The notes under the pieces were generated by a model. That model searched no databases, was not told the origin of the DNA, and was given only the letters and a program-made list of their open reading frames with translations. Positions 1-8,508 of a stretch of 35,188 nt of DNA are shown piece after piece; position 1 is the first letter of the stretch; the number at the start of each line of letters is the position of its first letter. Both the position numbers and the translations under genes were made by a program. The DNA is from Wenzhouxiangella sp. (GTDB lineage: Bacteria; Pseudomonadota; Gammaproteobacteria; Xanthomonadales; Wenzhouxiangellaceae), in contig SKSJ01000152.1 of the NCBI GenBank assembly GCA_007123055.1, positions 1 to 35,188 on the forward strand, written 5' to 3'.

Positions 1-1
1 C

Positions 2-6
2 TTGCA
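2..6 (+). promoter_or_regulatory. possible -12 element of a sigma-54 promoter for psp operon
   Basis: The window opens with TTGCA at 2-6, which matches the -12 half (TTGCA/T) of a sigma-54 promoter. psp operons are classically transcribed by sigma-54 RNA polymerase activated by PspF. Transcription would start near base 16-17, leaving a leader of about 43 nt before the pspA start. The -24 half (TGGCA) and any PspF sites or divergent pspF would lie outside the window, so this rests on half a motif plus context. Confidence 0.3.
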
Positions 7-59
7 TTTCCATCTGCAACTGACCAACACATACCGCCTCAAACCACAGGAGCGAAGAC

Positions 60-722
60 ATGGGTATCTTTTCCCGCATGGGCGACATCATCAATGCCAA
101 CCTCAACGCCGCACTGGAAAAGGCCGAAGATCCGGAGAAAATGATTCGCCTGATGATCCAGGAAATGGAAGACACCCTGGTGGAAGTGCGCTCGGCGACC
201 GCCAAGTGCATTGCCGAGAAGAAGGAGCGCGCCCGCCTGCTCAAGCGCCTCGAGCAGCAGCGTATCGATTGGGAGCGCAAGGCAGAATTGGCACTGGAGA
301 AGGAGCGAGAGGATCTCGCCCGCGCAGCCCTGGCCGAGAAGACCGCACTGACCGATCGCATCGGCTACCTGGGCGAGGAGTTGTCGCACTACGAGGACCA
401 GCTGGCCAAGTACGACGAGGACATCGGCAAGTTGCAGGCCAAGCTCACCGATGCCCGGAACCGCCAGCGCGCCCTGGTCATGCGCCACCGTTCCGCCAAC
501 GACCACCTGAAGGCAAGAAAACACATCCACAACGACAGGATCGACGAGATGCTGCACCGTTTCGATGCAGCCGAGGAGCGCATCGAACGCATCGAATCCG
601 AGTCCGAAGCCCTGGACATGGGCCGCAAGGGCCAGTCACTTGAGACCGAGTTTCGCAAGCTCGAACAAGATGAACGCGTCGAGGCCGAACTCAGTGCACT
701 CAAGGCGAAGAAGAAATCCTGA
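60..722 (+). CDS. pspA: phage shock protein A (PspA/IM30 family)
   Basis: PspA is a peripheral inner-membrane protein that binds stressed or leaky membranes, preserves the proton gradient and, in the classical system, restrains the activator PspF. The 220-aa product has the family's usual length. It starts with the conserved amphipathic helix MGIFSRMGDIINANLNAALE, followed by a nearly continuous charged coiled coil (about residues 25-215). The start at 60 is supported by AGGAG at 48-52. Genes for PspB and PspC follow in order, 18 bp and then 4 bp (overlap) apart, so this is a true psp operon rather than an orphan Vipp1-like gene. Regulation by sigma-54/PspF is inferred from family knowledge; the activator gene is not in the window. 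Confidence 0.95.
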   Translation: MGIFSRMGDIINANLNAALEKAEDPEKMIRLMIQEMEDTLVEVRSATAKCIAEKKERARLLKRLEQQRIDWERKAELALEKEREDLARAALAEKTALTDRIGYLGEELSHYEDQLAKYDEDIGKLQAKLTDARNRQRALVMRHRSANDHLKARKHIHNDRIDEMLHRFDAAEERIERIESESEALDMGRKGQSLETEFRKLEQDERVEAELSALKAKKKS

Positions 723-740
723 TAGAGGAGATGCAGCAAC

Positions 741-1019
741 ATGCTTGATCTGATGTCTGCCACCGTAGGCTTTGCGGGCACTTCCATCGCACTGTCCGCG
801 ATTCTGATGCCCCTGCTGCTGTTGTTCATGGTCATTGTCGTGCCGCTATGGCTGATCCTGCATTACGCGACGCGCAACTCGGCCAACCGCCGCATCAGCA
901 GCAGGGACGAGGCATTGCTCGAAGAGCTCAACGAAAGCGCACGTCGAATGGAGGACCGCATCCGCACCCTGGAACGAATCCTCGACGCCGACACTCCCGA
1001 ATGGAGGAACCGGATATGA
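741..1019 (+). CDS. pspB: phage shock protein B (PspB)
   Basis: Small inner-membrane protein that works with PspC to sense envelope stress and relieve PspA repression of PspF. The 92-aa product has an N-terminal hydrophobic segment (about residues 8-41) and then a basic/acidic amphipathic helix (about 45-85) rich in heptad leucines, the expected PspB arrangement. It is slightly longer than E. coli PspB because of an N-terminal extension. AGAGGAG lies about 12 nt upstream of the ATG. The last codons overlap the pspC start (ATGA at 1016-1019), indicating translational coupling. Confidence 0.9.
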   Translation: MLDLMSATVGFAGTSIALSAILMPLLLLFMVIVVPLWLILHYATRNSANRRISSRDEALLEELNESARRMEDRIRTLERILDADTPEWRNRI

Positions 1020-1405
1020 ACAATCGCTATACCGAGCGCCCCAACCGCAATCGACTCTACCGCGACAAGGACCGCGCGATGATCGCCGGCGTCTGCTCGG
1101 GCCTGGCCGACTGGACCGGCGTCAACCGGGTGGCCCTGCGACTGATCATCGTACTGCTGGCGATTCCGTTCACGGCCGTCATGGTGATCGGTTACCTGGT
1201 GATGTGGATTCTGATCCCGAAACGCCCGCGCAACCTCTATCGCGACGAGAACGAAGAAGCCTTCTGGCAGGAAGTCAGACGCGCACCCAAGGATGGAGTC
1301 GGACAGCTCAATCGACGCTTTCGTGAGCTCGATGACCGTCTGCAGAGGATGGAGGCCTGGCTGACTTCGAGCGAGTACCGGATCGACCGCGAACTGCGCG
1401 ACTGA
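1016..1405 (+). CDS. pspC: phage shock protein C (PspC domain protein)
   Basis: Inner-membrane stress sensor partnered with PspB. The 129-aa protein begins with the PspC signature: a basic segment, then a helix containing MIAGVCSGLADW (about residues 22-33), a transmembrane segment (about 40-65, ending in the MWILIPKRP motif) and a cytoplasmic or periplasmic tail with a predicted coiled coil (about 90-125). The ATG at 1016 is chosen because it overlaps the pspB stop; the reading frame is open further upstream, but that part is antisense-like shadow of pspB. Length and order agree with the pspABC family. Confidence 0.93.
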   Translation: MNNRYTERPNRNRLYRDKDRAMIAGVCSGLADWTGVNRVALRLIIVLLAIPFTAVMVIGYLVMWILIPKRPRNLYRDENEEAFWQEVRRAPKDGVGQLNRRFRELDDRLQRMEAWLTSSEYRIDRELRD

Positions 1406-1440
1406 CTGTCAATGACAGGCTGCCGTCGAGGGACTGCGAC

Positions 1441-1686
1441 ATGCACGTCATCGCCATCATCGTTGCCCTGATGATCATGATTCCGGCCGCCGTGGCCGGA
1501 ATCGTCTCGGGCCTGGTGCAGTACATGAGTCACCGCCCCGACCTCACCACCGTGCTCGAACAGGCCGATGCTCTGCTGACCGCCCTGGGTCCCGCCGGCA
1601 CCGGCCTGCTGCTGGCCATATCCAGCCTGTTTGCACTCGTCGTCCTGACGCTGACCGCCATCAACCTGCTAAGACCCAAGCGCTGA
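1441..1686 (+). CDS. small two-helix membrane protein, psp-operon associated, unknown function
   Basis: An 81-aa protein not assigned to a family. It has two hydrophobic segments (about residues 2-25 and 53-76) separated by a short polar loop, and a basic C-terminus (RPKR). This predicts a helical hairpin with both ends in the cytoplasm. The start at 1441 is preceded by GAGGGA at a suitable distance. It sits 35 bp downstream of pspC on the same strand and is probably the last gene of the psp operon. It occupies the place of pspD in E. coli, which is also a small membrane protein, but no sequence similarity to PspD can be claimed by eye. Confidence 0.65.
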   Translation: MHVIAIIVALMIMIPAAVAGIVSGLVQYMSHRPDLTTVLEQADALLTALGPAGTGLLLAISSLFALVVLTLTAINLLRPKR

Positions 1687-1708
1687 ACCGGCCCGTCCGA
1701 ACCGCACC

Positions 1709-1732
1709 GTGCGTCTGTGCGTCTGTGCGTCA
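1709..1732 (+). repeat. tandem 8-bp repeat (3 copies of GTGCGTCT-like unit)
   Basis: Two perfect copies of GTGCGTCT (1709-1716, 1717-1724) are followed by GTGCGTCA (1725-1732). They lie in the gap between the psp-associated small gene and the enoyl-CoA hydratase gene, just upstream of a possible -10 hexamer TACAAT (1740-1745). Copy number could vary by slippage. No function can be deduced. Confidence 0.7.
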
Positions 1733-1774
1733 AGGACCGTACAATAGCTGCACTCTCTCACACCGTATTTCAGC

Positions 1775-2557
1775 ATGGCCTTCGACAACCTTCTGATCAA
1801 CGACAAAGACCGCGTTCGCACCATCACCGTCAACCGCCCCGACAAGCTCAACGCACTCAATCGACAGACCCTGCTGGAACTGCAGCAAGCCATCATCGAA
1901 GCCCACGGCGAGGATACGGTGCGGGTCATCGTACTGACCGGCGCTGGCGACAAGGCGTTCGTGGCCGGTGCCGATATCGGCGAGATCCGGGCGCAGTCGG
2001 CAGTCGAGGCGCGCGCGTTCTCGGCCATGGGGCAGAACCTGATGAGCCTGATCCAGTCGCTGGACAAGCCGGTGATCGCCGCCATCAACGGCTTTGCCCT
2101 GGGCGGCGGCATGGAGCTGGCACTGGCCTGCCATCTGCGCATCGCCTCGGACAACGCCCGGCTGGGGTTGCCGGAGATCAAGCTGGGTATCATGCCCGGC
2201 TTCGGGGGCACCCAGCGCCTGCTCAGACTGGTGGGAACGACACGGGCACTCGAAATGAGCCTGACCGGTGAACCGGTCGCCGCCGAGCACGCACTTGAAC
2301 TGGGTATCGTCAACCAGATGGTGGCCAGTGACAAGCTGGATTCAGCCACCACGGCCATGGCAGGCAAGCTCGCCACGGCCGCACCCGAAGCCGTGCGCGG
2401 CATCCTGCAGGCCATCAACCAGGGCGCCGACACCGATCTCAAAACCGGCCTGGCACTGGAAACCGCCCGCTTTGCCCTGTGCTGCGCCACCGAGGACATG
2501 CAGGAAGGCACCAGCGCTTTCCTGGAGAAGCGCAAACCAGAATTCAAGGGGCGCTGA
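1775..2557 (+). CDS. enoyl-CoA hydratase (crotonase family)
   Basis: Predicted to hydrate trans-2-enoyl-CoA to 3-hydroxyacyl-CoA in cytoplasmic fatty-acid or amino-acid degradation. The 260-aa length is typical of short-chain enoyl-CoA hydratases. The oxyanion-hole segments are present (AFVAGADI at about 61-68; GFALGGGMELALACH at 106-120). Both catalytic glutamates of true hydratases are visible, E114 in GGGMELA and E134 in LPEIKLGIMPGFGGTQRL. This favours hydratase over isomerase or thioesterase members of the superfamily. The ATG at 1775 gives a standard N-terminus, though no clear Shine-Dalgarno precedes it. The gene stands alone, flanked by short repeats on both sides, so the exact pathway cannot be inferred from context. 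Confidence 0.92.
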   Translation: MAFDNLLINDKDRVRTITVNRPDKLNALNRQTLLELQQAIIEAHGEDTVRVIVLTGAGDKAFVAGADIGEIRAQSAVEARAFSAMGQNLMSLIQSLDKPVIAAINGFALGGGMELALACHLRIASDNARLGLPEIKLGIMPGFGGTQRLLRLVGTTRALEMSLTGEPVAAEHALELGIVNQMVASDKLDSATTAMAGKLATAAPEAVRGILQAINQGADTDLKTGLALETARFALCCATEDMQEGTSAFLEKRKPEFKGR

Positions 2558-2566
2558 GGGCCGACT

Positions 2567-2585
2567 CTCTGTGTCTCTGTGGTGC
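2567..2585 (+). repeat. short intergenic CTCTGTG-type repeat
   Basis: CTCTGTGTCTCTGTGGTGC lies between the convergent enoyl-CoA hydratase and DUF1684 genes. It contains a near-tandem CTCTGTG unit. It resembles a class of short GT/CT-rich sequences scattered between genes in many environmental bacterial genomes; that comparison is from memory and was not checked. No terminator hairpin is seen in this gap. Confidence 0.4.
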
Positions 2586-2610
2586 ATTGACTTTCCAACG
2601 CCGGCTCGAA

Positions 2611-3552
2611 TCAGTAGTCCGTGAAACCCGGCTCGCCTGCATAGCGCAACTCCCCGGCTTCCACCCGGACATCGAGCCGGTTCTCCGGCGGCGGCAACGG
2701 GCAGGTGGAGTATTCGGTGAAGGCGCAGGGCGGGTTGTAGGCGCGATTGAAATCAAGCACGGTGCGGCCGTCGTCACCCGGCAGATCAGCGTAAAGGAAA
2801 CGGCCGGCACCATAGGTTTCGCGACCGGTCGTGCGATCGGCAAAAATGAAAAACAGCTGCTCGCCGTCGGCAGAGGCCACCGCCTCGAGGCGAAACTCGC
2901 GCTGGTCGATTTCGAACACCACGGCGCCCGGATTGGGTTCCTCGGTGATGTCGCCGAGCACGCTGCCCACCGGCATGGTGGTCCCCGGCGGATGCGGTTC
3001 GAACCGGGCCTCGATCACCCAGTCGGAATCGAATTCGAAGTAATCCAGGCCCTTGAATTCCGTCAGGGCGCTCGCCTGCGGCCAGCGCGTGCGCACCGCC
3101 AGGCGATCGTTGCGGCCGATGATCTGGAACCGCACATCATCGGCCGCCACCCAGACCGGCTCGTCTCTATCGGGCCGCACCAGCTCGCCGGCCTCCCCGG
3201 CCCGCCCATCGACAATGACCGCCTCGGTGGCAGGTTCGAACCTTGCGTTACCCGCCTCGACAACCAGCTCTCCCCAGAATGAGGGACCGGCCGGCATGAC
3301 GAGGTCCATGCCTTCATCGCTGCCCACTCGCCATTCGCCGTCCGCCACGAAATCAAGCCCGACCAGGCTGAGCCAGCCATAGGGTTCGGTCAGTGCAGCC
3401 AGACGACGTTCACGCCAGTCCATGGACGCGCGCTCGAACTCATTGGCACGGATGGATTGCTCGGCCTCACCGTCCCCGTGGGTCGAACAGGCTGCCAACA
3501 GGGCCAGCGCGAAGGCAACAACAAAAATTGGGTGCCAGTTCGATGTCGGCAT
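2611..3552 (-). CDS. DUF1684 family lipoprotein
   Basis: A 313-aa lipoprotein of unknown biochemical role. The N-terminus has a hydrophobic signal and a lipobox ending LLAAC, so C22 should be lipidated after cleavage by signal peptidase II. The following residues (STHGDGE) do not give the classical D+2 inner-membrane retention signal, so the outer membrane is the likely destination. The body shows DUF1684 hallmarks: a YGWLSLVGLDF segment near residues 58-68 and, near the C-terminus, LDFNRAYNPPCAFTEYSTCP followed by LPPPENRL. The gene follows manC by 45 bp on the same strand and may be co-transcribed with the nucleotide-sugar operon, but DUF1684 has no established link to sugar metabolism. A purine-rich GGGAGCGGGG precedes the ATG. 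Confidence 0.88.
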   Translation of the reverse strand: MPTSNWHPIFVVAFALALLAACSTHGDGEAEQSIRANEFERASMDWRERRLAALTEPYGWLSLVGLDFVADGEWRVGSDEGMDLVMPAGPSFWGELVVEAGNARFEPATEAVIVDGRAGEAGELVRPDRDEPVWVAADDVRFQIIGRNDRLAVRTRWPQASALTEFKGLDYFEFDSDWVIEARFEPHPPGTTMPVGSVLGDITEEPNPGAVVFEIDQREFRLEAVASADGEQLFFIFADRTTGRETYGAGRFLYADLPGDDGRTVLDFNRAYNPPCAFTEYSTCPLPPPENRLDVRVEAGELRYAGEPGFTDY

Positions 3553-3597
3553 ACTGCCCCGCTCCCGGGTTACGAATTTCGGTTTACGCGTTGCGGC

Positions 3598-5013
3598 TCA
3601 GGCACGCCCGTAGACATCCTCCAGCCGCTCGATGTCGTCCTCGCCGAAGTAGCTTCCGGTCTGAACCTCGATGATTTCGACATCATCCTCGCCCGGATTC
3701 TCCAGGCGATGAACACTGCCAACCGGAATCCTGACTGTCTCGCCGGCACCGAGGGTGAACTCCTCGTCACCGACGCGGATTTTCGCCAGTCCGCCGACCA
3801 CGGTCCAGTGTTCGCTGCGGTATTGGTGACGCTGGAGCGACAACACCCCGCCCGGACGGACCACAAGCCGCTTGACCTTGCAGTCGTCAGCATCCTCGAG
3901 GACGGTATAACTCCCCCAGGGACGATGCACGGTGCGATGGTGAACCGCCAGGTCGTGATCGGAACGAGTCAGTTCCTCGACCACGGCCTTGACCTCCTGG
4001 GCACGATCACGGCTGGCCACCAGGACGGCATCGCCGGTATCGACAATGACCAGGTTCTCCACCCCCACTGCGGCCACCAGCCGGCGCTCACCCTGCACGA
4101 AGGTATTGCGCGTATCGACCAGGACGGCTTCGCCCTGCACCCGGTTACCCAGGGCATCAGTTTCGTAGAGGTCGCTGATCGCCTGCCACGAGCCGATATC
4201 GCTCCAGCCGCAATCGACCGGCACCACCGCCCGCTGCGACGCCTTTTCCATGACGGCAAAGTCGATCGACTCCGGCCTCACCGCGGAGAACGCCTCTGGA
4301 TCCAGCTCGACCGGGGACGCATCCGCATCAGTGGCCGCCCAGGTCGCGCGGACCTGCTCGAGGATGTCGGGTGCCAGCTCCCCGATAGCCTTGAGGATGG
4401 CATCGGCACGGAAACAGAACATGCCCCCGTTCCAGAGGTACTCGCCGGATTCGTAGTAGCGTCGCGCGGTATCGAGGTCCGGCTTTTCCACGAAAGCCTC
4501 GATGCGCCGACCCGACTCGCTGACGGATTCGCCGGCACGGATATAGCCGTACCCGGTTTCGGCATGGGTGGGCGTGATGCCCAGGCAGGTGAGCCAGCCG
4601 TCGGCTGCCAGCCGGCGTGCCTCGTCGACGGCCTCGGCGAACGCCTCGGTATCACGGATCAGGTGATCGGCGGGCAGTACCAGCAAGCAGGCTTCCGGCC
4701 CGAAGTGATGTTCCGCCCAAAGGGCGGCGGCGGCGATGGCCGGCGCCGTATTGCGACCCTCCGGCTCGAGCAGGAAATGGTGGTGGGCCTCACCAGCGGC
4801 CTGCTGGTATTCGTCGCGCGTGAGGAAAAAGTAGTCACGCCCGGTCACGGTCAGTGTCTCGGGCGCATCGGCCACCGCCAGGGCCCGTCGAATGGTGCTG
4901 GCCGCCAGGGTCTGGCCATCGGCCAGGCGCATGAATGGCTTGGGATGCGCCTTGCGCGAGACCGGCCATAGCCGGGTGCCGGCACCGCCGGAGAGAATCA
5001 CGGGAATCAGCAT
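3598..5013 (-). CDS. manC: mannose-1-phosphate guanylyltransferase / mannose-6-phosphate isomerase (bifunctional ManC/AlgA type)
   Basis: Makes GDP-mannose from mannose-1-phosphate and GTP; the C-terminal domain is the type-II phosphomannose isomerase that supplies mannose-6-phosphate. The 471-aa product matches the bifunctional family. The nucleotidyl-transferase signature LSGGAGTRLWP is at 7-17, with FVEKPD in the sugar-phosphate region. A cupin isomerase domain (about 359-471) contains RPWGSY and LQRHQYRSEHW. The start at 5013 is chosen because GGAAGGA lies just upstream and the ATG overlaps the rmlD stop by 7 bp, implying coupling. A longer in-frame extension to 5040 would run deeper into rmlD. 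GDP-mannose feeds surface polysaccharide, but no glycosyltransferase is nearby. Confidence 0.96.
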   Translation of the reverse strand: MLIPVILSGGAGTRLWPVSRKAHPKPFMRLADGQTLAASTIRRALAVADAPETLTVTGRDYFFLTRDEYQQAAGEAHHHFLLEPEGRNTAPAIAAAALWAEHHFGPEACLLVLPADHLIRDTEAFAEAVDEARRLAADGWLTCLGITPTHAETGYGYIRAGESVSESGRRIEAFVEKPDLDTARRYYESGEYLWNGGMFCFRADAILKAIGELAPDILEQVRATWAATDADASPVELDPEAFSAVRPESIDFAVMEKASQRAVVPVDCGWSDIGSWQAISDLYETDALGNRVQGEAVLVDTRNTFVQGERRLVAAVGVENLVIVDTGDAVLVASRDRAQEVKAVVEELTRSDHDLAVHHRTVHRPWGSYTVLEDADDCKVKRLVVRPGGVLSLQRHQYRSEHWTVVGGLAKIRVGDEEFTLGAGETVRIPVGSVHRLENPGEDDVEIIEVQTGSYFGEDDIERLEDVYGRA

Positions 5014-5894
5014 GCTGCGTCCTTCCACTTTTCCAGGCATTCGGCCAGCGCCGCCGTTGCATCGGGCAGCGGCTCGCCGGTCATTCGTTCATAGCGTGAG
5101 CCATCGAGTACCGACCATGGCGGACGTTTCGCTTTCTGGGGCCACTGGTCGCTGGTGATCGGCTCGACGGCCACCGTGGATTCGATGATGCCACGCTCGG
5201 CCGCCATCTGCACGGCCTTGCTGGCCAGCTCGTGCCAGCTCATCGCGCCCTTGCCTGCGACATGCAGCAAGGTCGGACGTTCAACTTTCTGCTCGACCCG
5301 GTCAAGCAACACTTCGGTGGCGGTGGCCAGCGTCCCGGCCCAGGTCGGTGACCCGACCTGGTCGGAGACCACGCGCAGGGCTCCCCCCTGCCCGGCACGC
5401 TTGAGTATCGCCGAGAGAAAGTTGCCCGGCAATGCGCTGTAGACCCAGGCCGTGCGCAGCACGAGCGCCCGGCAGCCAGAAGCGGTGATGGCCTGTTCCC
5501 CTGCCAGTTTGCTGGCACCGTAAACCGATTCGGGCGCCACCGGATCATCCTCGCGCCAGGGCCGGCCGGGGTTGCCGCTGAACACGTAATCGGTCGAGTA
5601 GTGAACGAGCAAGGTGTCATGGTCCCGGCACCAGGACGACAGTCGTGCCGGCACGTCGCAGTTCAGGCCGTAGGCAGCATCGCGGTGATCCTCGGCATCG
5701 TCGACTGCCGTCCACGCGGCGGCATTGATGATGGCCCTCGGTTGCAGCGAGTCGAGTACGTCGTCCAGTGCACCCGGGTCGGCCAGGTCGCAGCAAACGT
5801 CGGCATCCTGGCGGGCACAGGTCACCAGGTCGGTCATCCGTGCACGGAGGTGACGCCCGAGTTGCCCGTTGGCACCAAGCAGCAGGCAGCTCAT
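5007..5894 (-). CDS. rmlD: dTDP-4-dehydrorhamnose reductase
   Basis: Last enzyme of dTDP-L-rhamnose synthesis: NAD(P)H-dependent reduction of dTDP-4-keto-L-rhamnose. The 295-aa protein has the Rossmann motif LGANGQLG near the N-terminus (about 6-13), a NAAAWTAVD segment, and the short-chain dehydrogenase active site with STDYVF and the YGASK tetrad motif. The ATG at 5894 overlaps the rmlC stop (ATGA at 5891-5894). A longer open frame upstream is only shadow of rmlC. The gene is the fourth member of rmlBACD. Confidence 0.96.
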   Translation of the reverse strand: MSCLLLGANGQLGRHLRARMTDLVTCARQDADVCCDLADPGALDDVLDSLQPRAIINAAAWTAVDDAEDHRDAAYGLNCDVPARLSSWCRDHDTLLVHYSTDYVFSGNPGRPWREDDPVAPESVYGASKLAGEQAITASGCRALVLRTAWVYSALPGNFLSAILKRAGQGGALRVVSDQVGSPTWAGTLATATEVLLDRVEQKVERPTLLHVAGKGAMSWHELASKAVQMAAERGIIESTVAVEPITSDQWPQKAKRPPWSVLDGSRYERMTGEPLPDATAALAECLEKWKDAAC

Positions 5895-6439
5895 GACGGC
5901 AGGCGATCCCGCGGCACCTCTGTCAGGGCAGGCGCACGCGCATCCTTTTCCGACACACCGGTCGGCGCCAGCGGCCAGTCGACGCCGATGTCGGGATCGT
6001 TCCAGGCGATGGCGGCATCGTACTCGCCCCGGTAGGGTCGGGTGCACAGGTAGTTGAAGGTGGCCGACTCGCTCAACACCTGGAAACCGTGGGCAAAACC
6101 CTCGGGAATCCAGAGCTGGCGATGGTTGTCGGCATCGAGCTCCACCGCCGTCCACTGACCGAAGGTCTCGGATTCCGGGCGGATATCGACGGCCACGTCG
6201 AACACGGAACCGGCGCTCACCCAGACCAGCTTGCCCTGAGGCTCGGGCCACTGGTAATGCAGGCCGCGCAGCACACCGCGCGATGATTGCGAGCAGTTGG
6301 ACTGCACGAAAACCGGCCCGATACCGTACTCCGCGTAGCGCTCGGCACGCCAGGTCTCGAGGAACCAGCCACGATCGTCACCGAACACACGCGGCTCGAC
6401 CACGACAACACCCGGCAAGTCGGTTTCGACCACCTTCAT
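5891..6439 (-). CDS. rmlC: dTDP-4-dehydrorhamnose 3,5-epimerase
   Basis: Double epimerase converting dTDP-4-keto-6-deoxyglucose to dTDP-4-keto-L-rhamnose. The 182-aa cupin has the expected length. The catalytic base H61 lies in LRGLHYQ, K70 in QGKLVWV, and the catalytic tyrosine Y130 in FNYLCT. The [12 protein letters not shown] segment (19-30) and [10 protein letters not shown] are also family hallmarks. The start overlaps the rmlA stop in ATGA, and the stop overlaps the rmlD start in the same way, so rmlA-rmlC-rmlD form a translationally coupled chain. Confidence 0.97.
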   Translation of the reverse strand: MKVVETDLPGVVVVEPRVFGDDRGWFLETWRAERYAEYGIGPVFVQSNCSQSSRGVLRGLHYQWPEPQGKLVWVSAGSVFDVAVDIRPESETFGQWTAVELDADNHRQLWIPEGFAHGFQVLSESATFNYLCTRPYRGEYDAAIAWNDPDIGVDWPLAPTGVSEKDARAPALTEVPRDRLPS

Positions 6440-7320
6440 GGCTGATCCGCGGTGCGTGCGACCATGCGCAGGTAATCACCGTAACCGCTGGAAACCAGCG
6501 GCTCGGCCAGCTTGAGCAACTCGTCGGTACTGATCCAGCCCTGGCGGAATGCGATTTCCTCGGGACAGGCCACCCTCAAGCCCTGGCGCGATTCCAGGGT
6601 CTCGATGTAGCTCGACGCCTGTTGGAGGGAGGCGTGTGTCCCGGTATCCAGCCAGGCATACCCACGCCCCATGCGCTCGACTGTCAGGTCGCCGGCTTCG
6701 AGGTAACGACGGTTGAGGTCGGTAATCTCGAGTTCGCCGCGTGCGGAGGGTTTCAGCGACTCGGCAAAATCGCAGGCACGCTCATCATAGAAGTACAGTC
6801 CGGTGACGGCATAGTTGGATTTTGGCCGTTCGGGTTTTTCCTCCAGCGACAGCACCTGGCCTTCGGCATTCATTTCCACCACGCCATAGCGCTCGGGATC
6901 GCTCACCCAGTAGCCGAACACGGTCGCGCCCTGTTCCCGATCATGGGCATGCTTGAGCAACTCGCGCATGCCGCCGCCGTGGAAAATGTTGTCGCCGAGG
7001 ATGAGGCAGGAGTGCTGCCCATCGACGAACTCACGACCAATAATGAAAGCGTCGGCCAGGCCACGCGGCTCCTCCTGCACTGCCCACTCAAGCTCGATGC
7101 CCCACTGGCTGCCGTCTCCCAGCAGCTTGCGGAACAGTGCCTGTTCGTGCGGCGTGGTGATGATCAGGATTTCGCGAATCCCGGCCTGCATCAGCGTCGA
7201 AAGCGGGTAATAGATCATCGGCTTGTCGTAAACCGGCAACAGCTGCTTGCTGATCACCTGCGTAATCGGGTAAAGCCGTGTGCCGGCACCGCCGGCAAGG
7301 ATGATGCCTCGTCTGTTCAT
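6436..7320 (-). CDS. rmlA: glucose-1-phosphate thymidylyltransferase
   Basis: First step of dTDP-rhamnose synthesis: glucose-1-phosphate plus dTTP gives dTDP-glucose and pyrophosphate. The 294-aa length is typical. The nucleotidyl-transferase signature [14 protein letters not shown] is at 5-18, followed by [26 protein letters not shown] carries the metal-binding aspartate, and [20 protein letters not shown] binds the sugar. The ATG at 7320 is preferred; an alternative in-frame TTG at 7335 would add five residues. It is 123 bp downstream of rmlB, the only sizeable gap in the operon. This enzyme is usually feedback-inhibited by dTDP-rhamnose (family knowledge). Confidence 0.96.
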   Translation of the reverse strand: MNRRGIILAGGAGTRLYPITQVISKQLLPVYDKPMIYYPLSTLMQAGIREILIITTPHEQALFRKLLGDGSQWGIELEWAVQEEPRGLADAFIIGREFVDGQHSCLILGDNIFHGGGMRELLKHAHDREQGATVFGYWVSDPERYGVVEMNAEGQVLSLEEKPERPKSNYAVTGLYFYDERACDFAESLKPSARGELEITDLNRRYLEAGDLTVERMGRGYAWLDTGTHASLQQASSYIETLESRQGLRVACPEEIAFRQGWISTDELLKLAEPLVSSGYGDYLRMVARTADQP

Positions 7321-7443
7321 CGCTTCATTCTTCAAGTCAGTTTGTCCCTGCGTCCGGACCGCGCGTCGGAACCGGTGACCACTGAGGTCGCAATGGCCGC
7401 CGCGATTACTGTGGAACGATCCATCGGACCGGGCAAAAGGAGT

Positions 7444-8496
7444 CTACTTCGAACGCAACCGGGATGTGCCGAGGCGCTCCGAACGGTAGCGACCGTCTCG
7501 AATGCGTTGCCACCAGTCACGGTTGGCCAGGTACCAGTCCACGGTGTCGGCCAGCCCTTCGGCGAAGTCGACTGACGGCTCCCAGCCCAGTTCATCGTGA
7601 ATGCGGCCGGCATCAACGGCGTAGCGGCGGTCATGGCCCGGACGATCGGTGACGAATTCGATCAAGTCACGCCGAGGTCGCTCCCCCGGCGCGCGCTCAT
7701 CAAGCAGGTCACACAGCAAGTGAACCACGTCGAGGTTGGCCATTTCGGCGTTCCCGCCGACATTGTAGACCCGCCCCGGCTCTCCTGCTTCCAGCACCCG
7801 CTGAATCGCCCGGCAGTGATCGGTCACGAACAACCAGTCGCGTCGTTGCTGACCGTCGCCGTACACGGGCAGGCGCTCACCCTCGAGGGCGTTGATCAGC
7901 ATCAGCGGGATGAGCTTCTCCGGAAACTGGAAGGGCCCGTAATTGTTCGAACAATTGGTGATCATCACCGGCAGGCCATAGGTCCGGTGCCAGGCACGGG
8001 CCAGGTGATCGGCAGCCGCTTTCGATGCCGCGTAGGGAGAGTTGGGCGCGTAGCGGTGTGTCTCGGAAAACGCCGGCTCACCCGGTGACAGCGTGCCGTA
8101 GACCTCATCCGTCGAGACGTGCACGAAGCGAAACGACTCGTTTCCGCCCTGCCGGTAATCGAGTGCCGCATCAAGCAGCGTCTGCGTGCCGACCACGTTG
8201 GTCCGGATGAAGGCTCCGGGATCGTCGATGGAGCGGTCGACATGACTTTCGGCGGCGAAGTGAACCAAGGCATCCGGCTGGTGTTCTTCCAGCAACTGCC
8301 GGACCAGGATGCCGTCGCAAATGTCGCCCTCGACTACGATGTGTCGATCTTCAGGCAGTCCGGTCAATGATTCCAGGTTGCCCGCGTACGTCAGCAAGTC
8401 GAGGTTGATGACCCGGCAACCGGGGTTGTCGAGCACGTGACGGACAAAGTTGGAGCCGATAAAACCGGCACCACCGGTAACGAGTAGCGTAGTCAC
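7444..8496 (-). CDS. rmlB: dTDP-glucose 4,6-dehydratase
   Basis: Converts dTDP-glucose to dTDP-4-keto-6-deoxyglucose with bound NAD+. The 350-aa extended short-chain dehydrogenase shows the NAD-binding [10 protein letters not shown] (7-16), the catalytic triplet T129-D130-E131 in HVSTDEVYG, and the active-site Y155/K159 in [14 protein letters not shown] and the RDWLFVTDH segment are also diagnostic. The start is a GTG at 8496, giving the standard [10 protein letters not shown]-terminus; no strong Shine-Dalgarno is seen. It starts only 12 bp after the ssb stop, so it may be co-transcribed with ssb or have its own promoter inside ssb. Confidence 0.96.
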   Translation of the reverse strand: MTTLLVTGGAGFIGSNFVRHVLDNPGCRVINLDLLTYAGNLESLTGLPEDRHIVVEGDICDGILVRQLLEEHQPDALVHFAAESHVDRSIDDPGAFIRTNVVGTQTLLDAALDYRQGGNESFRFVHVSTDEVYGTLSPGEPAFSETHRYAPNSPYAASKAAADHLARAWHRTYGLPVMITNCSNNYGPFQFPEKLIPLMLINALEGERLPVYGDGQQRRDWLFVTDHCRAIQRVLEAGEPGRVYNVGGNAEMANLDVVHLLCDLLDERAPGERPRRDLIEFVTDRPGHDRRYAVDAGRIHDELGWEPSVDFAEGLADTVDWYLANRDWWQRIRDGRYRSERLGTSRLRSK

Positions 8497-8508
8497 AAGC
8501 GGATCGGA

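Noticed and set aside
3457-4971. 504-aa open frame on the plus strand
   Set aside because: It is antisense to manC, whose minus-strand product has full family motifs; the long open frame is a by-product of high GC content.
7332-7424. 30-aa ORF ([14 protein letters not shown]...) in the rmlB-rmlA gap
   Set aside because: No ribosome site precedes it and it matches nothing known; it could be chance in a 123-bp gap.
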